DNA from: Brevibacillus sp.
GTDB lineage: Bacteria; Bacillota; Bacilli; Brevibacillales; Brevibacillaceae
Assembly (NCBI GenBank): GCA_029240815.1
Contig: JARDZO010000015.1
Coordinates: 1-35,849 of the forward strand
DNA length: 35,849 bases
Direction of reading: 5' to 3'
This document shows positions 7,616 to 15,163 of the stretch, piece by piece; position 1 is the first letter of the stretch; the number at the start of each line of letters is the position of its first letter. The notes beneath the pieces were generated by a model that saw nothing but the letters and a program-made list of their open reading frames with translations, did no database searches and was not told the origin of the DNA. The position numbers and the translations under genes were made by a program.

Positions 7616-7699
7616 ATGGCTACCACATTTGTTCGCGTTGCCGGATGTGGCTCTGAGCAAAGAGTTCCAAAAGATCTTTGTTTAGAGCCTACTCCATAA
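7616..7699 (+). CDS. candidate 27-residue leader peptide
   Basis: A short frame MATTFVRVAGCG-SEQRVPKDLCLEPTP begins with ATG at 7616, 5 bases after a strong GGAGGTG (7604-7610), and stops at 7697-7699. The codons for SEQRVP lie inside the left arm (7656-7669) of a 14-bp perfect inverted repeat whose right arm (7706-7719) lies just after the stop codon. The right arm can alternatively cover the Shine-Dalgarno of the CD3324 gene at 7766. I infer a regulatory leader peptide whose translation decides which hairpin forms. The peptide itself resembles nothing I know. It could also be a small independent protein. Confidence 0.5.
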   Translation: MATTFVRVAGCGSEQRVPKDLCLEPTP

Positions 7700-7761
7700 C
7701 GAGCCTGGAACTCTTTGCTTCTCTATATACGGAAATGGACGTTATATAGATGGGAGCAAAG
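7656..7761 (+). promoter_or_regulatory. attenuator-like leader with two mutually exclusive hairpins
   Basis: Hairpin 1: AGCAAAGAGTTCCA (7656-7669) pairs perfectly with TGGAACTCTTTGCT (7706-7719). Hairpin 2: CTTTGCTTCT (7713-7722) can pair with GGGAGCAAAG (7752-7761), allowing two G-U pairs. The latter contains the Shine-Dalgarno of the CD3324 gene. The two share the 7713-7719 segment, so only one can form. No T run follows either, so control would be of translation rather than termination. Folding was done by eye. Confidence 0.5.
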
Positions 7762-7765
7762 CGAA

Positions 7766-8032
7766 ATGAAATATGTAAACGCAGAAAAAATGTTGCCGGA
7801 AGACTTGCTGCGCAGCATTCAAGATTATACGCAAGGCAGCTATTTGTACATCCCCATTCGAGAAGAAGATAAAAAACAATGGGGGGAGTGCACCGAGTCC
7901 AAGCAGTTTATGCGTGAGCGAAATGAATCGATCATGCAAGCGTATCGCTCTGGAAGTTCGGTCAAGACGCTCGCCTTGCACTATCATCTGACGGAACATA
8001 GCATCCGCAGAATCATACGCGGACAACGTTGA
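7766..8032 (+). CDS. CD3324 family small protein with C-terminal helix-turn-helix
   Basis: An 88-residue protein of the CD3324 type found across Bacillota. The N-terminal part is MKYVNAEKMLPEDLLRSIQDYTQG-SYLYIPI. The C-terminal part, RNESIMQAYRSGSSVKTLALHYHLTEHSIRRIIRGQ, reads as a helix-turn-helix of the kind found in resolvase-like or sigma-region proteins, so DNA binding is likely but unproven. Start: ATG at 7766 with GGGAG at 7752-7756; a longer frame from 7715 lacks a ribosome site and would run through the hairpin. Its translation may be governed by the leader at 7616-7761. Confidence 0.82.
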   Translation: MKYVNAEKMLPEDLLRSIQDYTQGSYLYIPIREEDKKQWGECTESKQFMRERNESIMQAYRSGSSVKTLALHYHLTEHSIRRIIRGQR

Positions 8033-8057
8033 TTCTGTATCATGAACGAACTTTCTT

Positions 8058-8106
8058 CTCCTCATTCCCTGCAGTAAGCTAAGCGTAACGGCGAAGGAAT
8101 GAGGAG
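8058..8106 (+). promoter_or_regulatory. hairpin sequestering the ribosome binding site of the MBL-fold gene
   Basis: CTCCTCATTCC (8058-8068) pairs perfectly with GGAATGAGGAG (8096-8106), 27-base loop. The right arm contains the AGGAG of the Shine-Dalgarno GAGGAGG of the gene starting at 8113. When closed it should block initiation. There is no T run, so it is not a terminator of the CD3324 gene. Confidence 0.6.
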
Positions 8107-8112
8107 GTACAT

Positions 8113-8877
8113 ATGAGCGCCTTGCATCTGCTCGAAATCGAGCTTGCGAATAACGGCCATAGTCAGTCCCTTACCCCGGTGCTTTTACAAGATGAGCGTG
8201 ATACGATTCTCGTCGATTGTGGGTACCCTGACTTTATGGGGCTGCTTGCAGAAGCTGCCGCCCGTTATGATATCAAGCTTGATTCCATTACCAAGTTGAT
8301 CGTGACTCATCACGATATCGATCATATCGGTTCTCTGGCTGCGTTGAAGCGTGCTTACCCGCACATTGTCATCGTTGCGCACGAGCAGGAAATGCCTTTT
8401 GTGGAAGGAACGCGAAAGTCTTTACGGCTGGAGCAGGCGGTATCATCCTTTAAAGGATTGCGGGAAGAAGCCAAGCCGCACGCGGAACAGTTTATTCGTT
8501 TCTTGCAGTCACTCGAGCCGGTACCTGTCGATCAAAAGGTTACACATGGGGAAGAACTGCCTTGGTGTGGTGGTATTGAAATCGTCCACACACCTGGACA
8601 TATGCCAGGCCATATTTCGCTGTATCTCCCTGCCGCAAAAACACTGATCGCAGGTGATGCAGTCGTGATCGAGGACGGGAAGCTCGTGATTGCCAATCCA
8701 CACTATACGCTGGATTTGGATGAGGCCATCCGCTCCATCCGACGCTTGCTTTCCTATGACATCGAGCATATCGTTTGCTATCACGGAGGATTGTTTCACG
8801 GAGATCCTAAGCGAGCTCTTCGTCAACTCATTCTTGCCTACCCAGAGAATGATAAAAGTAGAGGTGAAATTCGATGA
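8113..8877 (+). CDS. MBL-fold metallo-hydrolase
   Basis: A 254-residue metallo-beta-lactamase-fold hydrolase, cytosolic, likely binuclear zinc or iron. The metal motif is THHDIDHIGSLAAL, an H-x-D-x-D-H variant of H-x-H-x-D-H that I know from a Bacillota branch often written THQDIDHIG. Further ligands are the His of TPGHMPGHISLY, the Asp of LIAGDAVV and the His of CYHGG. The substrate cannot be told from sequence; glyoxalase II-like thioesters, lactones and phosphodiesters are all possible. It begins with GAGGAGG-TACAT-ATG. It overlaps the next gene by 4 bp (ATGA), so the two are translationally coupled. Confidence 0.9.
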   Translation: MSALHLLEIELANNGHSQSLTPVLLQDERDTILVDCGYPDFMGLLAEAAARYDIKLDSITKLIVTHHDIDHIGSLAALKRAYPHIVIVAHEQEMPFVEGTRKSLRLEQAVSSFKGLREEAKPHAEQFIRFLQSLEPVPVDQKVTHGEELPWCGGIEIVHTPGHMPGHISLYLPAAKTLIAGDAVVIEDGKLVIANPHYTLDLDEAIRSIRRLLSYDIEHIVCYHGGLFHGDPKRALRQLILAYPENDKSRGEIR

Positions 8878-9620
8878 AACAAAACAAATACGATGATGCT
8901 GTATTCTTTTCCGCGTATCAACAAATGCCACGTTCCATCAAAGGGCTTGAGGCTGCGGGAGAATGGCATGTATTCAAGGCATTGCTGCCAGACCTCCGAA
9001 ACAAACATGTGCTTGATTTGGGATGCGGGTACGGCTGGCATTGTCGGTATGCCCGTGAACAGCAGGCAAGCTCAGTGGTAGGCGTAGACCTGTCTGAAAA
9101 GATGCTGCAAAAAGCTCGAGAACAGACCCATGATCCAGCTATTTCCTACATTCAAATGCCAGTTGAGGACATCGCGTTTTCAAATGAACCATTCGACGTG
9201 GTGATCAGCTCGCTTGCTTTCCATTACGTCGAGTCCTTTGGAGAGCTTTGCAAAAAGATATATGAATGTCTGAAGCCAGGGGGAACGTTCCTTTTTTCAG
9301 TTGAACATCCGATCTTTACTGCTCGAAAAGAACAGGATTGGTTTGTGGATGAGCAGGGAAACCGCCTGCACTGGCCAGTTGACAATTATCAGGCCGAGGG
9401 TATACGTGTGACTGCATTCTTGGCCGAGAATGTGATCAAATATCACCGTACGCTTGCAACCTATATGAATAGCGTCATCCAGGCTGGTTTCGTCATCAAA
9501 GCCGTGGAGGAACCGATGCCTCCTGAAGAGATGCTGGAGGATGACTGGATGAAAGATGAAATCCGCAGACCGATGTTCTTGATGATCTCCGCAGAAAAGC
9601 CAAGCGCAGCAATCGAATAG
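8874..9620 (+). CDS. class I SAM-dependent methyltransferase
   Basis: A 248-residue cytosolic methyltransferase with the Rossmann-type SAM fold. Motif I is HVLDLGCGYGWHCRYA (about residues 42-57), motif II is VVGVDLSEKMLQKARE, motif III/IV is EPFDVVISSLAFHYV and the post-motif is LKPGGTFLFSVEHPIF. The pattern fits the small-molecule methyltransferases of the UbiE/YcgJ type; the acceptor is not identifiable. It overlaps the MBL-hydrolase gene by 4 bp, so the two probably act on one pathway or substrate class. A terminator follows. Confidence 0.9.
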   Translation: MKQNKYDDAVFFSAYQQMPRSIKGLEAAGEWHVFKALLPDLRNKHVLDLGCGYGWHCRYAREQQASSVVGVDLSEKMLQKAREQTHDPAISYIQMPVEDIAFSNEPFDVVISSLAFHYVESFGELCKKIYECLKPGGTFLFSVEHPIFTARKEQDWFVDEQGNRLHWPVDNYQAEGIRVTAFLAENVIKYHRTLATYMNSVIQAGFVIKAVEEPMPPEEMLEDDWMKDEIRRPMFLMISAEKPSAAIE

Positions 9621-9634
9621 GAATCGATAAAAGG

Positions 9635-9667
9635 AGGTCGCCCGGATACTGAGGGTGACCTTTTTCC
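9635..9667 (+). terminator. intrinsic terminator after the methyltransferase gene
   Basis: AGGTCGCCC (9635-9643) pairs with GGGTGACCT (9653-9661) with one G-U pair, followed by five T. Confidence 0.85.
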
Positions 9668-9755
9668 TTGTACTAAGAATGAAAAAAGAATGAAGTAACC
9701 GACATAGCTGAGGTGGGGAGAAGCAGGTCTCCGATCTCCGCTCCGGTCTTTACCC

Positions 9756-9859
9756 ACCGAACAGGTTCGGTATTCCCACCGAACAGGTTCGGTATTCCCA
9801 CCGAACAGGTTCGGTATTCCCACCGAACAGGTTCGGTATTCCCACCGAACAGGTTCGGT
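9756..9859. repeat. five tandem copies of a 16-bp palindrome on a 22-bp period
   Basis: ACCGAACAGGTTCGGT begins at 9756, 9778, 9800, 9822 and 9844, identical in all five, separated by ATTCCC. Each unit has 7-bp arms around AG. The 22-bp period is close to two helical turns, so all copies face the same side of the DNA. Alternatively GTTCGGT-ATTCCC-ACCGAAC forms hairpins with 6-base loops in RNA or single-stranded DNA. 22 is not a multiple of 3, so the long open frames across it are repeat artefacts. It lies between the 3' ends of convergent genes. Confidence 0.9.
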
Positions 9860-9892
9860 GGCCCTGCAAGGGAGTATAGACTGTCCGCTCCG

Positions 9893-9937
9893 CAACGATT
9901 CACGGGGAAGCAGCTTCTGGATCCCGTGAATTCGTTG
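9893..9937. repeat. long imperfect inverted repeat beside the palindrome array
   Basis: CAACGATTCACGGG (9893-9906) pairs with CCCGTGAATTCGTTG (9923-9937) with one bulged base. The loop holds a second small stem, GAAG-CAG-CTTC (9907-9917). No T run follows. Confidence 0.6.
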
Positions 9938-9938
9938 T

Positions 9939-9981
9939 TCCGCTAAGCTGGGTTTCGAAGTCGCTCCGCTAAGTTGGATTT
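9939..9981. repeat. direct repeat of a CCGCTAAG-type element
   Basis: TCCGCTAAGCTGGGTTT (9939-9955) and TCCGCTAAGTTGGATTT (9965-9981) agree at 15 of 17 positions, 26 bp apart. CCGCTCCGC at 9885-9893 is a partial third copy. I recall similar CCGCTAA-type intergenic elements dispersed in Paenibacillaceae genomes. That is memory, not a search. Confidence 0.55.
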
Positions 9982-10001
9982 TTCTCTATTCCGGACTAAG
10001 G

Positions 10002-11552
10002 CTAGAGGAAGGGCGCATCCCTTTTCTCGGGAGGAGAACATTCCCCTTCCGGATTATATCCATCGGATGCGTAATGCAAGATTTGCTCTTTCGTAGCTGT
10101 CAAGCGGTTCAATTCTTTGACAATGGAACCATTGTGCATGACCAGAATGCGGTCGCACATGCCGATAATCTCGGAAAAGTCCGAGGAGATGAAAACGATT
10201 CCTTTGCCGTTCCGCACGAGCTCATTCATGATATTAAACAACTCGACCTTATTGGCTACATCGATTCCTTTTGTCGGTTCGTCCAGTAAAAAAATGTCGC
10301 TGTTGGGCAAGAGCCACCGAGCCATCATCAATTTTTGCTGATTGCCTCCGCTTAGTTGGCTGACATCTTGGTTATACGAGAAAGATTTGATCGCCAGTTT
10401 TTTCAAAAACGCTGCGACACGCCTGTTTTCATACGGTTTATCGAGGAGCCAGCGAATTTTTTCGTTCTCGAAACCTTTCAGGTGTGCGATGGAAGTGTTG
10501 CTGACTACATCCATACCGGGGATGATCCCCAGGCCGCGATCCTCGGGAACGAACGCAATGCCATTCTTGACTGCATCACGCGGATTCTTGATGGTGACTC
10601 GCTGTCCTTTAATCCATATGGAGCCGGTATATCCCCCGCTTGCACCGAATATCGTTGTCGCCAGGCTTGTTCTCCCCGAACCCATCAGTCCGGCAATTCC
10701 GACGATTTCACCCCTGCGCAAATCAAAAGAAATGTTCTGGATCGCTCCAGGTCTGCCTAATCCTTCGACGCGGAGGAGCTCCTCCGTTTTTTTCACGGCC
10801 AGTTTTGGATAACGCTCTTTCATGTTGTCGCCGGCCATGGATCGGATAATATCCTGGCGGGTGCTCGCTTGCCACGACTGCAATTGGCTGATCTTCCCGT
10901 CGCTTACGATCATGACACGATCGGCAATTTGATAGATGTCATCAACCTTATGCGTGATGAAGAGAATGGGGATGCCTTCATTTTTGATTTGCCGCATTGC
11001 TCTGAAAAGCAATTGAATTTCCGCTTCCGTCAAAGCGCTGGTGGGCTCATCCATCACCAGGATTTTCGTATTTTGCGATAGCGCTCTCAGTATGGCAACG
11101 AATATCCGATCACCCAGCCCCAGTTCTTTTACCTTCTGTTTCACATTCAAGGGATAGCCATACTTCTCGCATAGTTCTTTTGAGCGTTCATACAACATGG
11201 TCCAGTCAAAGATGAACGATTTTGCATGAGGGAAATGGCCAAAGAGGATGTTCTCGGCGACGGTCAAATTTTCAAAAAGTTGGAGTTCCTGATAGATCAC
11301 ACGGATCCCCAGTTTAATCGCATCCGCTGGAGATACGAGATTTACGGGAGAGCCTTCTACGAAAATATCGCCTGCATCAGCCGAAACGGCACCAGAGATA
11401 ATTTTAGTCAGCGTTGATTTTCCAGATCCATTTTTTCCGAGAATGGCGAGAACTTCTCCTTTTTTCAGGGAAAGGTGGATGTTATGCAAAACTACTTGGT
11501 CGTTGTATTTTTTACTCACGTTACGAAGCTCCAGCAACTGCTCAACAAACAA
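10002..11552 (-). CDS. sugar ABC transporter ATPase, RbsA/MglA type, without its own permease
   Basis: A 516-residue tandem-ATPase of the CUT2 (ribose/galactose) type. Domain 1: Walker A GKNGSGKST, Walker B ILVMDEPTSA; its signature is degenerate (LGLGDRIFVAILRAL), as usual for RbsA domain 1. Domain 2: degenerate Walker A GLMGSGRTS, signature LSGGNQQKLMMARWL, Walker B IFLLDEPTKGID. Start: TTG at 11550-11552, with AGGGGGAG 6 bases before. It lies 25 bp downstream of the DeoR-type gene in one operon. No permease or binding-protein gene accompanies it, while a full RbsABC set is encoded divergently. It may energise the same permease, serve one elsewhere, or be a leftover of a duplicated operon. 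Confidence 0.9.
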   Translation of the reverse strand: MFVEQLLELRNVSKKYNDQVVLHNIHLSLKKGEVLAILGKNGSGKSTLTKIISGAVSADAGDIFVEGSPVNLVSPADAIKLGIRVIYQELQLFENLTVAENILFGHFPHAKSFIFDWTMLYERSKELCEKYGYPLNVKQKVKELGLGDRIFVAILRALSQNTKILVMDEPTSALTEAEIQLLFRAMRQIKNEGIPILFITHKVDDIYQIADRVMIVSDGKISQLQSWQASTRQDIIRSMAGDNMKERYPKLAVKKTEELLRVEGLGRPGAIQNISFDLRRGEIVGIAGLMGSGRTSLATTIFGASGGYTGSIWIKGQRVTIKNPRDAVKNGIAFVPEDRGLGIIPGMDVVSNTSIAHLKGFENEKIRWLLDKPYENRRVAAFLKKLAIKSFSYNQDVSQLSGGNQQKLMMARWLLPNSDIFLLDEPTKGIDVANKVELFNIMNELVRNGKGIVFISSDFSEIIGMCDRILVMHNGSIVKELNRLTATKEQILHYASDGYNPEGECSPPEKRDAPFL

Positions 11553-11577
11553 AGACGTCTCCCCCTTATCCCTTCGA

Positions 11578-12357
11578 TTAATCCAATTGATAGGTGGTAA
11601 ACATTGGGGTATTGTTCTCGAATGAGAAACGGATGTACTCCTCAGGCACCAGTTCGTCGGTAATTACCTTGTCGGCCATCGTAATCTCGCCTAACTGCGT
11701 AAAAGCAATCTTGTTAAACTTGGAATGATCAGCGACCACGATCAGTTCTTCCGCAGACTTCGCAATCTCTGAAACAATCGATTCTTCATTCGAATCCTGC
11801 ACGGTGTACCCCCGTTTCAAGCTGATACCGTTCACGCCGATAAATGCTTTGTCCACATAAATGCCTTGCAGGGACTCGATGACTTTCGGTCCAATCAGGG
11901 ACTGGGTGAATTGTTCCACCCGCAATTCTCCGCCTGTCACGTTCACACGCAACGATGGCAGACGAGACAATTCCACCGCCACACTCAGATTGTTCGTCAC
12001 TACCGTAACGTTTTTCGTTTCTTTCAGGTTTTTGGCGATTTGCAGGCATGTAGTCCCGCTTCCAATGAAAACGGCCTCGTTCGGTTGGATCATTTGAGCC
12101 GCGACAAGTCCGATCATGCGCTTATGCTCAAGCTCCGGAATATCAACAAGCTGATGGGGGATATCCAAGGGGCTCAGTTCGTTCAAAACGGCACCGCCGT
12201 GTATTTTTGTGAGAAAGCCCTCATTTTCTAGCCGTTCCAGGTCCTTTCGTACGGTTACTTCGGAAACAGAAAGAATTTGGCTGAGGTGCGAAACGTCCAC
12301 TTTTTTATATTCAAGCAAAGTTTGTTTAATTTTTTTTATTCTTTCAGATGCAAACAT
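11578..12357 (-). CDS. DeoR/GlpR-family transcriptional regulator
   Basis: A 259-residue DeoR-type repressor. The N-terminal wHTH is seen in VDVSHLSQILSVSEVTVRKDLERLENEGFLTKIHGGAVL (about residues 20-60). The C-terminal sugar-phosphate isomerase-like sensor domain has EAVFIGSGTTCLQIAKNL, VTNNLSVAVEL, VNVTGGELR and VVADHSKFNKIAF, all typical. The family senses phosphorylated sugars, which fits control of the divergent nucleoside/ribose uptake operon. Start: ATG at 12355-12357, 4-5 bases after ACGGAGGT; the frame is open six codons further upstream from a TTG. It is followed by the orphan ATPase. Probably it represses both directions from the 256-bp spacer. Confidence 0.9.
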   Translation of the reverse strand: MFASERIKKIKQTLLEYKKVDVSHLSQILSVSEVTVRKDLERLENEGFLTKIHGGAVLNELSPLDIPHQLVDIPELEHKRMIGLVAAQMIQPNEAVFIGSGTTCLQIAKNLKETKNVTVVTNNLSVAVELSRLPSLRVNVTGGELRVEQFTQSLIGPKVIESLQGIYVDKAFIGVNGISLKRGYTVQDSNEESIVSEIAKSAEELIVVADHSKFNKIAFTQLGEITMADKVITDELVPEEYIRFSFENNTPMFTTYQLD

Positions 12358-12413
12358 AAATACCTCCGTGTTCAATGGAGTTTCTAGGAAAAAATAACTA
12401 CTTGTTATGATCC

Positions 12414-12442
12414 ATTATATCGAGAAGCGAAAGGAAAAACAA
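12414..12442 (-). promoter_or_regulatory. candidate promoter of the DeoR-ATPase operon
   Basis: On the minus strand TATAAT (12414-12419) is a perfect -10, with TTGTTT (12437-12442) at 17-bp spacing. Confidence 0.6.
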
Positions 12443-12456
12443 AGGCAAGTTTTGAA

Positions 12457-12531
12457 AAGAAACCAAAAGCAAAGTATTTGAAAGTAAAAGCCACTGATTT
12501 GAAAATATATGGTTTACTTTGGTTTCGAATG
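12457..12531. promoter_or_regulatory. candidate DeoR-type operator region
   Basis: The spacer between the divergent units holds GAAACCAAAAGCAAAGTA and, in inverse orientation inside the plus-strand promoter, TACTTTGGTTTC. There are also repeated TTTGAAA elements. The AAACCAAAAG core resembles the consensus known for IolR, another DeoR-family repressor. Exact operator limits are uncertain. Confidence 0.4.
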
Positions 12532-12541
12532 GATGTAAAAT
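12513..12541 (+). promoter_or_regulatory. candidate promoter of the Rbs-like operon
   Basis: TTTACT (12513-12518) and TAAAAT (12536-12541) with a 17-bp spacer. The GGTTTC half-site of the putative operator lies between them. Confidence 0.5.
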
Positions 12542-12613
12542 CGAAAACAGAATAGTTAGTCAATAACGAATATTGCCTTTATTGTGCTGATTGGAAAGAA
12601 AGAAGGTGGCTGC

Positions 12614-14107
12614 GTGAACGACAACACCATTTTGATCATGGAGGGTATTACCAAGTCATTTCCAGGTGTTCAGGCCCTTGCCGACGTCAACTTCGAACTG
12701 AGAAGAGGGGAAGTTCATTGTTTGTTGGGGGAGAACGGGGCAGGTAAATCCACGTTGATCAAAATTTTGAGCGGTGCCTGCGGGATGGATTCCGGAAGAA
12801 TTTGCATAGACGGCATGGATGTGCAGATTCATAACTCCCATCAAGCTCGGCAATTGGGGATCAGCACGATCTATCAGGAGATGAGCTTGATTCCGGCCAT
12901 GACCGTTGCCGAAAATATTTTCTTCGGAGATGAGTTGACCCACCGTTTTTCCATCTTGAACAAGAAAGAGATGGAGGTGCAAACGAGAAATATTTTGCGG
13001 AAGATGAATGTGGACATCAATCCGAGAAGTCTGGCAAAGGATTTGACGACAGCCCAACAGCAAATGGTGGAGATAGCCCGTTCCTTAATCAAAAAGCGCC
13101 ATTTTATTATCATGGATGAACCGACCTCCTCCATCTCCGAGAAAGAGACCAAGGAGCTGTTTCGAATCATCAAGGAACTGAAGCAACAGGGCGTGTCTAT
13201 TATTTACATATCGCACCGGATGCATGAATTTGAGGAGATCGTCGACCGGATTACTGTATTGCGGGATGGCAGGAATGTAGGCACAGTCGATTGGAAAGAC
13301 GTGACATTGGACGAATTGATCGCGATGATGGTTGGAAGACAGCTAGATGCCTGGAGAGCAGCCAGGGATCACAGCACGGAAGAGACCATTCTTCAGATCG
13401 AAAATATCAGCTCCGGGAATGCGGTGGACCAAGCCGGATTTACTCTGAAAAAAGGGGAAATCATCGGTTTTGCGGGTTTGGTCGGTTCAGGCCGGACGGA
13501 ATTGATGAAATCGATATTTGGCGCAAGGAAGATTGATTCAGGGACCATCATCTGGAAAGGGAAGCCTGCGAGATTTCGCACCCCAAAAGACGCAGTGAAA
13601 CAGGGGATCGGTTATTTGAGCGAGGACAGGAAAGGAGAAGGACTCATTCTCCATATGGGCATCGACAAAAATATTTCTCTCGCAAACTTGAAAGCGGTTT
13701 CAAATCTTTTTTTCATCAATAAAAGCCAGGAAAGGAAAGAAGCGGCGTCTAGGATCGAGTCGTTGCGAATCGTGACGGATACCCATGACAAGGTGGTGGG
13801 GCACCTCAGTGGCGGCAATCAGCAGAAAGTCGTCATTGCCAAATGGCTCTTAACAGACAGTGAAGTCCTCATTTTTGATGAACCTACACGAGGGATTGAT
13901 GTTGGCGCCAGGGCTGAAATTTATCAGGTGATGGAACAGCTGGCGGCATCAGGCAAGGGAATCATCGTCGTTTCTTCTGATTTGCCTGAAATTATGAGGA
14001 TCAGCAACAGAATCATTGTCATGCGCGAAGGAAAGATTGCCGGTCAGCTGCAAAACGACGGAAACGTGAAACAGGATCACATTATGTCATTGATGGTTGG
14101 AGGATAA
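12614..14107 (+). CDS. sugar ABC transporter ATPase, RbsA type
   Basis: A 497-residue tandem ATPase of the CUT2 family, the motor of the ribose/nucleoside importer encoded downstream. Domain 1: Walker A GENGAGKST, Walker B FIIMDEPTSS, linker LTTAQQQMVEIARSL. Domain 2: GLVGSGRTE in place of Walker A, signature LSGGNQQKVVIAKWL, Walker B VLIFDEPTRGID. Length is standard for RbsA. I chose GTG at 12614 because GAAGGTGG lies just upstream; the frame opens at 12584 without a ribosome site, which would add ten residues. The permease gene starts two bases after the stop codon, so the genes are coupled. Confidence 0.92.
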   Translation: MNDNTILIMEGITKSFPGVQALADVNFELRRGEVHCLLGENGAGKSTLIKILSGACGMDSGRICIDGMDVQIHNSHQARQLGISTIYQEMSLIPAMTVAENIFFGDELTHRFSILNKKEMEVQTRNILRKMNVDINPRSLAKDLTTAQQQMVEIARSLIKKRHFIIMDEPTSSISEKETKELFRIIKELKQQGVSIIYISHRMHEFEEIVDRITVLRDGRNVGTVDWKDVTLDELIAMMVGRQLDAWRAARDHSTEETILQIENISSGNAVDQAGFTLKKGEIIGFAGLVGSGRTELMKSIFGARKIDSGTIIWKGKPARFRTPKDAVKQGIGYLSEDRKGEGLILHMGIDKNISLANLKAVSNLFFINKSQERKEAASRIESLRIVTDTHDKVVGHLSGGNQQKVVIAKWLLTDSEVLIFDEPTRGIDVGARAEIYQVMEQLAASGKGIIVVSSDLPEIMRISNRIIVMREGKIAGQLQNDGNVKQDHIMSLMVGG

Positions 14108-14109
14108 AG

Positions 14110-15087
14110 ATGCTGCAGAAACTATTGGACCGTCTCGGGATCGGCTTGGCGATCATTCTACTGTTTGTTTACTTGTCGTTTTCCAGTTCTTATTTCCTGG
14201 ACGTCAATAATTTAATGAACATTCTCCTGCAGGTATCCATCTCTTCGATTTTGGCGATCGGCATGACCTTCGTCATCATCGGTGGAGGGATCGACTTGTC
14301 AGTAGGTCCGCTGACAGCGCTCAGCAGCGTGATACTCGGGCTGTCGATACACCAAGGCTTTGGGGTCGGGATTCCACTCGTTTTATGCATCGTGATGGGT
14401 GCCGTCCTCGGCTTGATCAACGGCATCGTGATCGCCAAATGCAAAGTCCCTGCATTTATCGCGACTTTGGGCATGATGAGCATCGCACGGGGTGTCGCCT
14501 TGTATATCACCAACGGTCAATCGATCCATATGTTTCCGGACAGCTTTGTGGCAATCAGCTCCGGCACTATTGGAATCGTTCCATTGCCCGTGATCTATGC
14601 TTTGGCAGTCGCTCTAATCGCTAGCTTTGTCCTCAATTACACCAAGTTTGGCCGCTACGTGTACGCCATCGGAGGTAACAAAGAGGCGGTGCGCTTGTCG
14701 GGGATCAATACAACGATCATCGAGATTTGGGTCTATATCATTTCAGGGATTACCTGCGGAATCGGGGCGATCATTCTCGCCGGACGCTTAAATGCGGCCC
14801 AGCCGATTGCCGGAGTGGGGTATGAGCTTGATGCGATCGCAGCGGTCATCATCGGCGGGACCAGTCTATCCGGCGGAGAAGGCAAGATAAGCGGCACGAT
14901 CATGGGAGCGATCCTGATTGGAATGCTGAAAAATGGATTGAATCTGATGAACGTCTCGCCGTTTTTGCAGCAAATCATCATCGGTTTAGTCATCATCGGC
15001 GCAGTGTTTTACGATAAATACAGGCGGGGCAAGAAAGACAACGTGAAACAGGCGCAGGTAGAAAAAACAGTCACCATTGCGAAATGA
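14110..15087 (+). CDS. sugar ABC transporter permease, RbsC type
   Basis: A 325-residue integral membrane permease of the CUT2 importer class (BPD_transp_2 fold, about eight to ten spans). Diagnostic segments are ILAIGMTFVIIGGGIDLSVGPLTALSSV near residue 50, FIATLGMMSIARGVALYITNGQSI, NKEAVRLSGI (the cytoplasmic EAA-like coupling loop) and GYELDAIAAVIIGGTSLSGGEGKISGTIMGA. It pairs with the ATPase just upstream, whose terminal GGAGG codons serve as Shine-Dalgarno, and with the lipoprotein downstream. Confidence 0.92.
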   Translation: MLQKLLDRLGIGLAIILLFVYLSFSSSYFLDVNNLMNILLQVSISSILAIGMTFVIIGGGIDLSVGPLTALSSVILGLSIHQGFGVGIPLVLCIVMGAVLGLINGIVIAKCKVPAFIATLGMMSIARGVALYITNGQSIHMFPDSFVAISSGTIGIVPLPVIYALAVALIASFVLNYTKFGRYVYAIGGNKEAVRLSGINTTIIEIWVYIISGITCGIGAIILAGRLNAAQPIAGVGYELDAIAAVIIGGTSLSGGEGKISGTIMGAILIGMLKNGLNLMNVSPFLQQIIIGLVIIGAVFYDKYRRGKKDNVKQAQVEKTVTIAK

Positions 15088-15100
15088 ATACGCGATATTA

Positions 15101-15123
15101 TTTAGCGGCCGGGCCCGCTGCTA
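15101..15123 (+). promoter_or_regulatory. intercistronic hairpin between permease and binding-protein genes
   Basis: AGCGG (15104-15108) pairs with CCGCT (15115-15119) in a GC-rich stem without a following T run. Such hairpins often protect or adjust expression of binding-protein mRNA. That role is inferred. Confidence 0.35.
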
Positions 15124-15163
15124 ATTAATATACATAGATTTCTTCAAGGGAGGGAGTCAAAAA

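Noticed and set aside
9756..9859. LexA/DinR SOS boxes or a CRISPR array
   Set aside because: The Gram-positive SOS box needs four bases between GAAC and GTTC; here there are two. CRISPR spacers would differ, but the 6-base spacers here are identical.
9461..9946. Open frames on both strands over the 22-bp repeats encoding repetitive peptides
   Set aside because: They arise because the repeat contains no stop and shifts frame each period; there is no ribosome site and no recognisable domain.
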